Assembly: GCF_963259705.1 (NCBI RefSeq)
Contig: NC_081840.1
Location: 150,261,549 to 150,325,548, forward strand
DNA: 64,000 nt
Origin: Myotis daubentonii
Lineage: Eukaryota; Chordata; Mammalia; Chiroptera; Vespertilionidae
Direction: 5' to 3'
Under the pieces are notes generated by a model. It was given only the letters and a program-made list of their open reading frames with translations. It was not told the DNA's origin and made no database searches. Below are positions 47,027 through 58,485 of the stretch, one piece after another (positions within the stretch are counted from its first letter, which is position 1; each line of letters starts with the position of its first letter). Made by a program: the position numbers and the translations under genes.

Positions 47027-47322
47027 GTAGAGGCCTGGTGCATGAATTTGTGCACAGGTGGGGTCTGGCTGGCCTGCCCCAATGGGGGTCAATCGGGCCA
47101 GGCCAGCAGGGGGGAGGGGATGCGGGAGGTTGGCCAGCTGGCCAACCCTGATAGGGGTGGGGGGCAACCGGGGACGGGGCCAGCCAGGGGTTGGGGCTAT
47201 GGGAGGTTGCAGGGGCTGATCAGGGCCTCAACTGGGCCAGTTAGCCACCCCAGTGTGCATCATAGTGACCAGTCATTCTGGTTGTTCTGTTGTTCTGGTT
47301 GCTTGGCTTTTATATATATAGA
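47027..47322 (-). mobile_element. Helitron (HeliBat-like), antisense
   Basis: The minus-strand 5' end is TCTATATATATAAAAGCC at 47322, then 'caagcaaccagaacaac'. The 3' end at 47027 carries the hairpin seen as 'gtgcatgaatttgtgcac' and 'cctctac', with CTAG reduced to CTAC. It belongs to the same end-type as the GC-rich copy at 16989. Confidence 0.85.
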
Positions 47323-47690
47323 TTATGTTACCAAGTAGTCATTTCTTTTCTAGGCAAAATAAGAGTATTTCTCTTTAATAATTATTTTATAGGATTTTAA
47401 TCATTTTCACTGTTTTTCAGTGAAATTTTAGTGAATTTCAAAATCTATAAATAGCAAATCTATAAGGTTTAAAAACCACATAAATACGACATTTCTCAGT
47501 TTATGTTACAAAAGGATTGGTATTTTTTAGGGACTTCTTAGTGTCCAATGGCTCTAACACATTTCTGAATAGTGTTAATTTTTTTATATAAGATGTTTTG
47601 ACATTTTTTATTTGACTAAAATTCATAGTTGCTTTTAGTTCTTTTTGGAACCTACCTGCATCCATTCATCCACTCAAACATCCATCTACC

Positions 47691-47750
<60 letters not shown>

Positions 47751-48020
47751 ATCTATCATCTATCTATCAACTATCTGTCATCTATAATCTTTCTTTCTTT
47801 TTTCTTTCTTCCTTCCTTTCTTTCTTCTTATCATCTATAATCTGTCTATATCTATCATCTACCTATCTATCTACTTACCTATCTGTATATGGCCAAAGCT
47901 AACAATTGAGATAATTAATAGATGGAGAAGCAGGTTCTTCTTCCTCCTACTCTCTCCCCTTCCTATTCCTCCTCCTTTTTCTCACTATTAGGTTTATACT
48001 TTCACTTATACATTTAACAA
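47323..48020. other. No gene; (CTAT)n region
   Basis: AT-rich sequence followed by the tetranucleotide tract listed separately. Confidence 0.45.
47690..47885. repeat. (CTAT)n and (CTTT)n compound microsatellite
   Basis: A clean CTAT/ATCT run lies at about 47690-47750, followed by degenerate ATCT and CTTT units. The long Tyr-Leu-Ser-Ile frame across it is an artefact. Confidence 0.95.
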
Positions 48021-48024
48021 AGTA

Positions 48025-48240
48025 TTAATTTATGGAGTCTCCATTTTATATCATATACTATGCTAAAAGTACTAAAAAATTACTAAGCATGAGTAATAAT
48101 TTCAGATTTTAAGATTCACCATTTTACAGAAAAGTAAAAGCTGTAGCTAACTCGTTTGTCTAAGGTTGTATAATTAATTAAGGCAGAAAAGGATTTGAAT
48201 GTCAGTCTATTGGATCTGGAAGTCCTTGTTTTTTCCATTA
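48025..48240 (-). mobile_element. MIR SINE, antisense
   Basis: 'accattttacagaaaagtaa', 'ggttgtataattaattaagg' and 'ggatttgaatgtcagtc' follow the antisense MIR order with heavy divergence. Confidence 0.6.
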
Positions 48241-48813
48241 TGGTGAATTACTTTCTAAGCATCAGAAAATTGCAGGTAATCAGCCATAAATTAGCATGAT
48301 TTATAAGATGTAATTAGAACATTATTTTTGACTTCTCTTACTGTCCCAGGATGTGAACTATGACAGCATCTGTGACTTATTTGGTCACTCTTAATTAAGA
48401 GAAAGTACAATGGTCACTTTCACTGAAAGCACAATCGAATTCAGAAATCAGATTCCAGATGGATATACTGAGCAAATATCTCTATTCCCCCAGGGCGTAA
48501 TATTAAAAAGCTAATTAAAAAGCACTATGACAAGTTGAAGAAAAGAGACCATGGAAGAAAGGAAATAAATTATATATTTATATATGGTACTTTTTTCAGC
48601 TTTAAACAAGGCGCTATGAATTTTTATTCTTCACCGGTTCCTGCAAAGGAAGTAGGTTGCCTTATATTGAGACTAGACAGAGTGACAAGGATAGAAGCTG
48701 TGAGAGCATTAGCAGGCTCAGGATTAAGTCAGGCCCTAGATGGTGGTGCTTTGGACCAAAGTGAAAGCAGCAGTATTAGTGACAATAGGATAAATTTATT
48801 TCTGAGAAAAAAT

Positions 48814-48862
<49 letters not shown>

Positions 48863-49467
48863 ACAAGTCCTCCCTTAACATTGTCCATAGGTTCTGTGAC
48901 TTCAAGCAAAACAACATACAACAGAACGAATTTTATCACAGACTAATTGATATAAACAAGAGTTAAGTTCTTAGAGCATCTCATCAACACTATAATAAAA
49001 TGACGTTGAATGAATCAATATTAGTTGAGAACCTGCTGTGTATGGGTGTATATATACATTTTTCCCCCAAATTAAATATATATAGGGTGTATTGGCAACA
49101 TTTTATTGCCCCCTCACTTCAACATATATGGCAATTCAGATAATTTTTAATTTGTAGAAGATTTTAAAAAAAGAGCTTTGGATAAATTAGATAGAACAGG
49201 TATAGCCATTTTCAATATAAAATATTCCCTAAAACACTTTTCTGCTAAATCACAGCAAAAATTACACGTAGTAGGTACTCCTTATTTAATAAATCATTAA
49301 TGTCATGGGTGGTTATGATTGGTAGTGACATTTCTTTATAATGGATGGCAAATGCATATAAAATATGTAAGTAGATTGGACACACATGTGAATAACTCTC
49401 CCACGGGCAACACAAACTGTCATGACCCAAATGTTTTGTGGCCACTTTTGTTGTTGTTACTATAGTC
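48241..49467. other. No gene; (AC)n inside
   Basis: AT-rich unique sequence. A 143-codon frame at 48535-48966 crosses the AC microsatellite and is not supported as a gene. Confidence 0.4.
48816..48860. repeat. (AC)n microsatellite
   Basis: A pure run of about 22 AC units. Confidence 0.95.
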
Positions 49468-49702
49468 CAGTGATGGCGAACCTATGACACGCGTGCCAGA
49501 GGTGACACACGAACTCATTTTTTTGGTTGATTTTTCTTTGTTAAATGGCATTTAAATATATAAAATAAATATAAAAAATATAAATCTTTGTTTTACTATG
49601 GTTGCAAATATCAAAAAATTTCTATATGTGACACGGCACCAGAGTTAAGTTAGGGTTTTTCAAAATGCTGACACGCCGAGCTCAAAAGGTTCGCCATCAC
49701 TG
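49468..49702 (-). mobile_element. hAT-type MITE, copy 2
   Basis: A 235-bp element with ends cagtgatggcgaacc and ggttcgccatcactg, which is a near-perfect terminal inverted repeat. Its reverse complement matches 33492-33724 with few differences. The 8-bp flanks (ctatagtc, catagtcc) match only if one base is shifted. Confidence 0.87.
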
Positions 49703-50156
49703 CATAGTCCTATCATAAAGAAGACCGGAAGTATTTACATGTTTTTAGAGAAGCTGACTGACTGGAAAGGAACCAAATTGCCACCTCTTCATGTCCACTG
49801 CTGTGATTCTAAACATCATTAAGTCTTTTAAAAAGCTAAAAAGAAACACATTGAGCTTCTTTTCCATATTCCTGGTAAGTCACGATCCATCCCAGACGGG
49901 TTTGGGGTGTGGGCTCAGGCGCTCCTCCCTGGATGCTCCCCTGCTGTTGAAGAGGAGGGAACGTGCTGAAGAGGAAGAGAACGGAAGCAGGGGTCAAGCA
50001 GAGACTGCCCCCACGGAAAGCAATTGTGTACCTGCCTTTTGGCTGGATCAAGAATCACAGCTGGTAATTAGCAGGGCATTTGTTGGTATTATGACATGCC
50101 GGGCCCATGACTTCTTTCTCTCTTTTTCCTTCTCTGAGACTTGTCCCAAGGAGCAA

Positions 50157-50211
<55 letters not shown>

Positions 50212-50675
50212 ATGATGTGAGAATTAGATTAAAGCTGCCTTGCACTGTCGAACGCTGAGCCTACATGAGCTGCTGGATCAAGGGCCAGCCCTGGAAAAGC
50301 TTTACCACAGTTGCTAAAAGTAAGCACAGCAGTAGAATCCCGTCCTTCTCCAACGCTGTCTGCTTTCAGTAAGGGTCACTGGTGGTGGTGGGGCCCCCTT
50401 GAAAAACCAAGGATAAAGAATAAATAACGGTAAGCCTTACAGACTCAAATTATTTTCTGGTTGGCAGACAGAGTGCTAAGTGAGAGGCAGTTAGCTAGTA
50501 CCTGAGAGTCTTGATTGGCAATCAAAGCCTGCCCTTCTCTGTGCCGGAAAAGCTTCCAACTAAGAAACACATGATCAAGTTTGGTAACACTCCTTGAGCA
50601 CGCAGACAGGCACATAGCACAGATTTTAAGCACCAGGGACAGGGTGAGAAGAAAACATTTTATTGTTCAATTTTT
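49703..50675. other. No gene; (GT)n inside
   Basis: Mixed-composition unique sequence. A 155-codon frame at 49791-50258 runs through the GT microsatellite and is not credible as a gene. Confidence 0.4.
50161..50208. repeat. (GT)n microsatellite
   Basis: A pure run of about 24 GT units. Confidence 0.95.
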
Positions 50676-51212
50676 TTGGTATGTTCTTCGTTTGGACTTA
50701 AAACATGTATCTTGGATGATTTTGTTACTTTATATTTGAAGAAATATTTTACATTTTATACAACTCGGTTATTAAATCATGAGTTTCTTGTCATTAGTGG
50801 TGTAGAATCGGATGCGTCTTTTGCTTACCACACATTGTTAGAAGTTGGCAAATTCTGGGCAGTCAACCTCAAAAAAGGCTCTTTTTTTTTCTTTTTTACT
50901 GGGATTTCTCTTATTACGCTTGTCATGCAAATATTGAACCATTTTATTGAAATTCTGTGCGTTTTATTGGGGGCTTCACATATTCAAAGCGCCTATCCTC
51001 CTGAAACACGTGCAATGCAAGGCCTGGCACGAACAGCCCTCCAGCTGAATTTCCGTTTGCTGGATGGCAACTCGCATAAACAAGAGGTCTGCTCCTGGGG
51101 CTGTTGGCAGCCACAGCCAACCTGTCAAGGAATTACTTACGGCTATTTCTGGTTTTCTAGAGGGAGTGCTGAAAACTTACAACCTCTTTGGGAATTTCAT
51201 TTTTCTCCATGA
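50676..51212 (+). other. Unassigned 178-codon open frame, probably chance
   Basis: This is the longest open frame on either strand that is neither a repeat nor a microsatellite. The predicted product has a Phe run from a poly-T tract and a hydrophobic stretch around residues 75-95. I recognise no domain. A second frame is also open over 51064-51261. No splice-site pattern, promoter or homology is visible, so I do not call a gene. The second half has balanced composition and could be conserved non-coding sequence. Confidence 0.2.
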
Positions 51213-51411
51213 AGCTGTACGGGAAGCCATGTTATGTACTTTTAATTATGAGCTATTTTGAATGTTGAAAGTTCTGTCTCAGATGATCAAATTAGAGGAG
51301 ACTATGAAAAAAATCTCTAGTTGCTCTAAACAATATAAGCAATAATCGTGGGATTTTATTTAGCTAAAAAAGGCAAGTAAAAACTGAACTACTTAAAATG
51401 TTATAACAATG

Positions 51412-51590
51412 GCATCAATAACACTAATATCACTTACTTATTGAGTGTTTATGTTTGGGCAATATTCCATACCTGGCACGTATTAGAGTTACGTTTAACT
51501 TTCTCTCCACACCCCTATGAGTAAAATAGTATTACCATCCTCTATTTGAAGCACAGAAAGTTGAAGAAATTGGTCCTAGGTCACATTGCT
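51412..51590 (-). mobile_element. MIR SINE, antisense
   Basis: 'acttattgagtgtttatg', 'cctatgagtaaaatagtatt' and 'ggtcctaggtcacattgctt' fit the antisense MIR order. Confidence 0.65.
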
Positions 51591-51592
51591 TA

Positions 51593-51921
51593 GTGTCTTA
51601 ATATGCTCAGACTGCTATAACAAAATATCATAAAGTACCTAACATATAAGCAACAGAATTTATTTCTCACAGCCCCAGAACCGAAGTCCAAGATCAAGGC
51701 ATGAGCAGATTCGATGACTGCAGAGGGCCGGCTTTCTGCTTCATACACAGTCATCTTCTTGCTATGACCTCACAAGCATACGGGGCCAGGGAGCTCTCTG
51801 GGATCTCTCATGTAAGAGCACTAATACAGCACATCCCTAAGGTCTCCCCAAAACCTTATGTCCTCATACCATCATAGTGTGGATTAAGTTTTGGAAGGAT
51901 ATAACATTCATTCTATAGCAG
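51593..51921 (-). mobile_element. ERVL-MaLR LTR (MST/MLT1 type), antisense
   Basis: 'cagactgctataacaaaata', 'acagaatttatttctcac', 'gaagtccaagatcaaggc', 'gggagctctctgggatctc' and 'attcattctatagca' match the antisense MaLR order. It is the same class as 2021-2384 but more diverged. Confidence 0.8.
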
Positions 51922-52107
51922 CTAGCATGTGACAAGCAGACACATGTAACCTAGATATACATACTTAAGCATTAGGCAACATGTAGTTGTATATTTCATT
52001 ACAGGTGATTGATTTTCTTCCTAAAGCTTAAAAATCTTGAAAAAGTAGTAGAATAGTAAATGCTACATTTGCAGAGTGGAAAAACACTTCTACAACTTTA
52101 TAAAGAA

Positions 52108-52683
52108 CTAAAGGCCCAGTACATGAAATTCATGCTTGGGGGGTGGGATCCCTCAGCCCAGTCTGCACCCTCTCCAATTCGGGACCTCTTGGGGGATGTC
52201 TGACTGCCTCTCGCAATCCAGGACCGCTGGCTCCTATCTGCTCACCTACCTGCCTGCCTGATTGCCCCTAACCACCTCTGCCTGCCTGATTGCCCCTAAT
52301 TCCTCCCCCATCAGCCTGATTTCCCTGAACTGCTCCCCTGCTGGCCTGATCGCCCCTAACTGCCTCTGCCTCGCCCTGCACCTGGGACTCAGTCTTCCCT
52401 CCCTCTGGCCGGCTGCAGGCACCCAGGACCCAGGCTGGCTTTGCCTGGGCTGCAGCCATAGGCACCCAGCTCCACAGGTGCAGGTGCAGCAGTTGGTGCC
52501 TAGGACTGTTGGGTGGATGTCTTGTCCCTCTCTCAGGCCTCAGCCTGGCTGGTCCCTATTCCTCTCTCATGAGCTCATTTGTGCCTGGCTGGTTCCCATT
52601 CCTCTCTCCCCAGTGTTGAGTGTCTGAGCTGTTATGGCGTGATAGTGTGACAACCATTTGCATATTAGCACTTTATTATATTG
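52108..52683 (-). mobile_element. Helitron (HeliBat-like), antisense
   Basis: The 3' end at 52108 reads 'ctaaaggcccagtacatgaa' with a weak hairpin. The 5' end near 52683 is decayed but retains 'catttgcatattagcacttt'. The interior has 'gattgcccctaacc' repeats and C-rich units. Another Helitron of the same orientation starts four bases later. Confidence 0.8.
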
Positions 52684-52687
52684 CATA

Positions 52688-52910
52688 ATTGAGGCCCAGT
52701 GCATGAATTTGTGCACGAGTGGGGTCGGGCTGGCTGGCCCTGCCCTCAATTGGGGTGGGGGGGCAATTGGGAGTGGGGCTGGCTGGGGGTGTGTGGCACG
52801 GGCATTTGGTTGGCTGGTCAGCCTGGCCCCTGGTCAAACTCTGGGTTGAACTCTATGTCGAACTCCTGGTTGAGGGGACTATTTGCATATTGGCCTTTTA
52901 TTATATAGGA
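52688..52910 (-). mobile_element. Helitron (HeliBat-like), antisense
   Basis: The minus-strand 5' end TCCTATATAATAAAAGGCC lies at 52910 with host T beyond. The 3' end near 52688 has hairpin 'gtgcatgaatttgtgcac' but CTAG is mutated. It is in the same orientation as, and nearly adjacent to, the copy on its left. Confidence 0.85.
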
Positions 52911-53029
52911 TTGTAATTTAGCAAGGCTAGTTTAGATTCTGAATTTAACATCGTCTTTAAAATGCTAATGAGTGAGAAAATCGTAAGCCATAAGTGGGGC
53001 ATAATGGGTTCAAGGTGATAAAAAATTAA

Positions 53030-53345
53030 TGTCTATAAACAGAGAAATGGTTGAAAAACAGTGGCACGTGGATACTATGAAATACTATGCATCCATTAGA
53101 AATGAGTTGATTTGGAGGAATTTCCAAACTGTATTAACTATGAAAGCAAAATTCACAGGAATACTTATAATATGATCTCATTTTTTAAACTTAACACTGC
53201 TAATTCTCCTATATATGTAGGTGTGTTTGGGTGAGTGAGCGGGTGCATACATACATCTGTTAGTGTTTATATCAGCATGGTGAAATGTATGAAAAGATAT
53301 AGTGTTAAAATTATTTCTCCAGGAATAATGAGTGGGGTATAAGGT
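53030..53345 (+). mobile_element. Old L1 (L1M-type) 3' end, sense
   Basis: 'gatactatgaaatactatgc', 'atccattagaaatgagttg' and 'tataatatgatctcattttt' match the remembered 3' region of ancient L1M elements. Confidence 0.6.
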
Positions 53346-53355
53346 GTGCTTATGT

Positions 53356-53357
<2 letters not shown>

Positions 53358-53400
<43 letters not shown>
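53358..53400. repeat. (GT)n microsatellite
   Basis: A pure run of about 21 GT units. Confidence 0.95.
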
Positions 53401-53401
<1 letters not shown>

Positions 53402-53521
53402 GCTGAATGAGAGAGAGAAAAGGAAAAGAGTATATGCACATAGATAGGCATAAATAATAATTGTATTAATAATAGCAATAACAGGAACACAGTCCTAGTT
53501 ATTAAGAACCATGGTTCCTGA

Positions 53522-53660
53522 AGCCAGTTTTGATGCTGGCTCATAGTGGCACTATAGATACTTTTTATATGGTTCAGCTTTCTCATGTATAAAATGCAAA
53601 TAATTCTAGCACTTTGACCTATTTTACAGGGTTATTATGATGAAAATTATATATATCAGG
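53522..53660 (+). mobile_element. MIR SINE, sense
   Basis: 'agctttctcatgtataaaat' and 'tattttacagggttattatg' match the MIR words 'agtttcctcatctgtaaaat' and 'catagggttgttgtg'. Confidence 0.65.
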
Positions 53661-54357
53661 GTGTTTTGAAAAACCTGAAGACTATGCATACATATTTATA
53701 GCACTCAGTACTGTATATATATTTTGATATTGATGGTAGGAACTTAAAAAAAAGACTTGGCATTTAGATATATAGTTACCAATCGCTCCCCTGCCCAAGT
53801 TTTCCCTTGTGTTAATTAAAGCTAACTGTAACTTTTACTTTTAGAAGCACAATACCATCTTGTGTAGGAATTGTGGTTATTGAATAAGCAGTTATACAAG
53901 TTCAACACTTTTAAACATCAAAATGTGCCCAGAAGAAAAAGTTAGTTAAAATAGGATAATAAGAAACTCCAGGAAAAATTAAATATTACTTTACAGAATC
54001 ACAATGTAAATGCAGCATAGTTTTCTAGCTATAACTATGGTATAAATTTTGGGATGATGGAGCACAGGTAGTAAATATCTGTGTCATGTTAGGTGAGGAG
54101 GAGGTATTGGTAGTAAAAATGAGCTAAACCATAATCTCCCAAGTGGAAAATCAATAGATGATGCCCACAGGTGAAAAACCAAAGTTAAGAAGAGAAAGTT
54201 ACTTAAAGATAGGAAGGCATTTGTCAAAAGAATCAACTAAAAGTATTTAGAGGGATTACCCCTGGGATGAAGAAATTGAAAGAGAGAAAGAGGCTGGTTG
54301 CTTTTCCCACCTTTTAGCATTATTTGACACTTTAAATTATAAAAGTTTATTAAAGAA
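53661..54357. other. No recognisable feature
   Basis: AT-rich unique sequence. Confidence 0.4.
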
Positions 54358-54706
54358 TCCTATATAATAAAAGGCTAACATGCAAATCGACCAAATGGTG
54401 GAACAACTGTTTGCTATGACATGCACTGACTACCAGGGGGCAGACGCTCAAACCAGGAGCTGGGCCCTGGTGGTCAGTGCACTCCCACAGGGGGAGCGCT
54501 GCTCAGCCAGAAGCCGGACTCATGGCTGACAAGCACAGTGCGGTGGTGGGAGCCTCTTCTGCCTCCATGGCAGTACTAAGGACCCCTCAGAAGATGTCTG
54601 TCTGTTAGATTAGAGCTCAGGCCAAGCTGAAGGTGCAGGCCTGGCTGAGGAATCCCCTCACACCCCCTCTCCCCAAGTGCATGAATATCATGCACTGTGC
54701 CTCTAG
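54358..54706 (+). mobile_element. Helitron (HeliBat-like) with CTCF-like motif pair
   Basis: A 349-bp copy starts TCCTATATAATAAAAGGC and ends with hairpin 'gtgcatgaatatcatgcac', then 'tgtgcctctag'. Host A and T flank it. A near-match to the CTCF core lies at 54430-54443 (ctaccagggggcag). A weaker one in reverse lies at 54460-54473, forming an inverted pair as in 63433-63897. It is the best-preserved short copy in the window. Confidence 0.9.
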
Positions 54707-54766
54707 TTATATAATATTAATTTAAATCATTTTGAAATATGCATGATATAGCAAAGTTTTAAATTT

Positions 54767-57700
54767 TTATTTATTTATTTATTGTCTAAAATTTTACACA
54801 TGTCTCCTTTTTCCCTGCTTAACCCCCATCCCTCCCACCCCCAGCCATTCCCACCCCAGGAAAGCCCCCACCACCCCAGTATCTGTGTCCATTGGTTATG
54901 CTAATATGCATGCATACTAGTACAATTCCTTCGGTTGCTCTCTAAATGCCCCTCCCCTGCCATTTGTCTCTGGATTTATTCTTGTTCATCAAATTATGTT
55001 GATCATTATATCCCACATATGAATGAGATCATGTGATATTTAGTGTCTTTCTTCAACTGGCTTATTTCATTTAGCATAATGCTCTCAGTTCCATCCATGC
55101 TGTTGCAAATGGAAACAGTTCCTTCTTTTTTATAGAGGTGTAGTATTCAATTGTGTAGATGTACCACAGTATTCTAATCCACTCATCTGCTGATGGGCAC
55201 TTAGGTTGTTTCCAGATCTTAGCTATTGTAAATTGTGCTGCTATGAACATAGGGGTGCATATATCCTTTCTGATTGGTGTTTTTGGTTTCTTGGGATATA
55301 TTCTTAGAAGTGGGATTACTTGGTCAAATGGAAGTTCTATTTTTAACTTTTTGAAGAAACTCCATATGGTTTTCCACAGTGGTTGCACCAGTCTGCATTC
55401 CCACCAACAGAGCTCGTGGATTCCTTATTCTCCACATCCTCAGCAGTACTTGTCCTTTGTTAATTTGTTGATGATAGCCATTCTGATAGGTGTGAGATGG
55501 TACCTCATTGTTGTTTTGATTTGCATCTCTCAGATGATTAGTGACTTTGAGCATGTTTTCATATGTCTTTCGGCCTTCTGTATGTCCTCTTTTGAAAAGT
55601 GTCTATTTAGATCCTTTGCCCATTTTTGATTGGATTATTTATCTTCCTTTTGTTAAATTGTATGAGTTCTCTGTAAATTTTGGAGATTAAACCCTTATTT
55701 GAAATATCATTGGCAAATATGTTCTCCCATGCAGTGGTATTTCTTGTTGCTTTGTTTATGGTTTCTTTTGCTGTGCAGAAGCTTTTTTATTTTGATGTAG
55801 TTCCATTTGTTTATTTTCTCCCTAGTCTCCATTTTCCTAGAAGCTGTGTCTGTAAAGATATTGCTATGCCATATATCTGCTATTTTGCTGCCCATGGAGT
55901 CTTCTGAGATTTTTATAGTTTCCCATCTTACATTTAAGTCCTTTATCTGTTCTGAGTTTGTTTTCATGCATGGTGTAAGTTGATGATATAGTTTCATTTT
56001 TTTGCATGTATCTGACCAAATTTCCCAACACCATTTATTGAAAAGAATGTCTTGACTCCATTGTATGTTCTTGCTTGCTTTTTAGAATATTAATTGAGCA
56101 TAATGGCTTGGTTAGATGTCTGAATTCTCTGTTCTGTTCCATTGATCTACATGTCTGTTCTTGTGCCAGTACCAGGCAGTTTTGAGAATGGTGGCTTGGT
56201 AATGTAGCTTGATATCTGGTATTGTGATCCCTCCAACTTTGTTCTTTGTTCTCAAGATTGCTGTGGCTATTTGGGGTCTTTTTATATTCCAGGTGAATTT
56301 TTGGAGAGTTTGTTCTAGATCTTTGAAGTATGCCATTGGTATTTTAATGGAGATTGTATTGAATCTGTAGATTGCTTTGGGTAGTATGGACATTTTAATG
56401 ATGTTGATTCTACCAATCCATGAACATGGTATGTTTGTTTATGTCTTCCTCTATCTCTTTTTTCAATGTCCTGTAGTTTTTTTAGTACAGGTCTTTTACC
56501 TGCTTAGTTAAGTTTATTCCTAGGTATCTTAATTCTTTTGGTGCGATGGTAAATGGGATTGTTTTTTTCATTTTTCTTTCTGTGAGTTCATTACTTTTGT
56601 ATAAAAAAGCCATAGATTTCTGGGTGTTAATTTTGTATTCTGCTACATTGCCAAATTCATTTATTAGGTCTAGTAGTTTTTTGATGGAGTCTTTGGGGTT
56701 TTCTATGTATAGTATCATGTCATCTGTGAATAATGACAGTTTTACTTCTTCTTTTCCAATTTGGATATCTTTTATTTCTTCTTGTCTGATCACTATGGCT
56801 AGCACTTCCAGTACTATATCTAAAAGGAATGGTAAAAGTGGGCATCTCAGTCTTGTTCCCATTCTCAGGGGAAATGAGCTTAGTTTTTGCCCATTGAGTA
56901 TGATGTTGGTTGTAGGCTTGTCATATAAGGCTTTTATTATGTTCAGTTATGATCCCACTATTCCCACTTTGCTGAGAGTTTTTCTCAAGAAACGGTGTTG
57001 GATTTTGTCACATGCTTTTCCTGCATCAATTCATATGATTATGTGATTTTTGTCTCTCAATTTGTTTATGTGATATATCACATAATTTATTGATTTTAGA
57101 GATTGTACCATTCTTGCATCCCTGGAATAAATCTCACTTGGTCATGGTGTATGATCTTTCCAATGTAATACTGATACTGATTTGCTAGAATTTTGTTGAG
57201 GATTTTAGTTCCTATGTTCATCAAGGATATTGGTCTGTAGTTCTCTTTCTTTGTAGTGTCTTTATCTGGTTATGGGATTAGGGTAATGCTGGCTTCATAG
57301 AAATAGCTTGGAAGTGTACCTTCCTCTTGAATTTTTTGGAATAATCTGAAGAGGCTAGCTTTTAGTTCTTCTTTGAATGCTTGGTAGAACTCCCCTGTAA
57401 AACTGCCTGGACCAGGGCTTTTGTTTGCTGGAAGATTTTTGATTGCTGTATCAATTTCTTCAGTAGTTATCGACCTATTCAGGTTTTTTTTGACTCTTCT
57501 TGATTGAGTTTGGAAGCTTGTATTTTTATAAGAATATGTCCATTTCATCTACGTTGTCCATTTTGTTGGAGTAGAGTTGTTCGTAGTATTTTTTCATAAT
57601 CGTTTGTATTTTGTGGGGTTGGTTGTTATTTCACCTCTTTCATTTCTGATTTTGTTTATTTGGATCCTCTCTCTTTGCTTCTTGGTGAGCCTGCCTAGAG

Positions 57701-58470
57701 GTTCATCATTTTGTTTATCCTTTCAAAGAACCAGCTCTTGTTTTTGTTTATCTTTTGTATTGTTTTAGGTTTCTATTTATTTCCACTTTGATCTTTATTA
57801 TTTCTTTCCTTCTGCTTACAGTGGGCTTTTCTTGTTGCTCTTTTACTAACTCTTTAAGTTGTAGGGTTAGATAATTTATTACCATTTTTTTTTTGAGGTA
57901 GGCCTATAGAGCTATGAACTTCCCATCAAGACTGCTTTCACTGTGTCCCATGGATTTTGGATTGTTGTGTTTTCATTGTCATTTGCTGCCATGATGCTTT
58001 TTATTTCTTTTTTGATCTCTTTGGTAGCCCAATCATTGTTTAACAGCATGCTATTCAGCCTCCAGTTGTTCGATTTTTTTCATTGTTTTTACTATAATTG
58101 ATTTCTAATTTTATGCCATTGTGATCTGAGAAAATGTTTGATATAATTTTTATCTTCTTTAATTTGAAGAGACTTTGGCTGTGTCCCAATATGTGGTCTA
58201 TCTTTGAAAATAACCCATGTGCACTTGAGAAAAATGTGTATTCTGTGACTGTGTGGTGAAATGTTCTGAAGATGTCAATTAATTCCATCTGATCTAGTGA
58301 GTCATTTAGGACTGATGTTTCTTTGCTGACATTTTGTTTAGAGGATTTGTCCAGTGGTGTTAGTAGGTTATTAAAGTCCCCTACTATGACTGTATTGCTG
58401 TCAATCTCTCCCTTGATATCCTCCAGAAGTTCTTTTTATGCATTTGGGTGCTCCTGTGTTGGGTGCATAA
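54767..58470 (-). mobile_element. L1 retrotransposon, 5'-truncated, antisense (3.7 kb)
   Basis: A perfect 15-bp target duplication, caaagttttaaattt, flanks the element at 54752-54766 and 58471-58485. On the minus strand it holds the end of the ORF2 endonuclease (KIDHILGH and SDHNGIKL within 58288-58055), then reverse transcriptase (NKSPGPGSF within 57548-57270, FTDD at 56730-56719, where L1 usually has FADD). The C-terminal piece ([12 protein letters not shown] within 55388-55071) and the 3' UTR follow. ORF2 is spread over three frames with stops, so it is dead. ORF1 and the 5' UTR are missing through 5' truncation. Confidence 0.95.
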
Positions 58471-58485
58471 CAAAGTTTTAAATTT

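Noticed and set aside
47645..47902. Frame with Tyr-Leu-Ser-Ile repeats
   Set aside because: It is the translation of the (CTAT)n microsatellite.
48535..48966. 143-codon frame with a Thr-His run
   Set aside because: It crosses the (AC)n microsatellite and is otherwise AT-rich without recognisable protein features.
49791..50258. 155-codon frame with a Val-Cys run
   Set aside because: It crosses the (GT)n microsatellite. There is no domain or exon structure.
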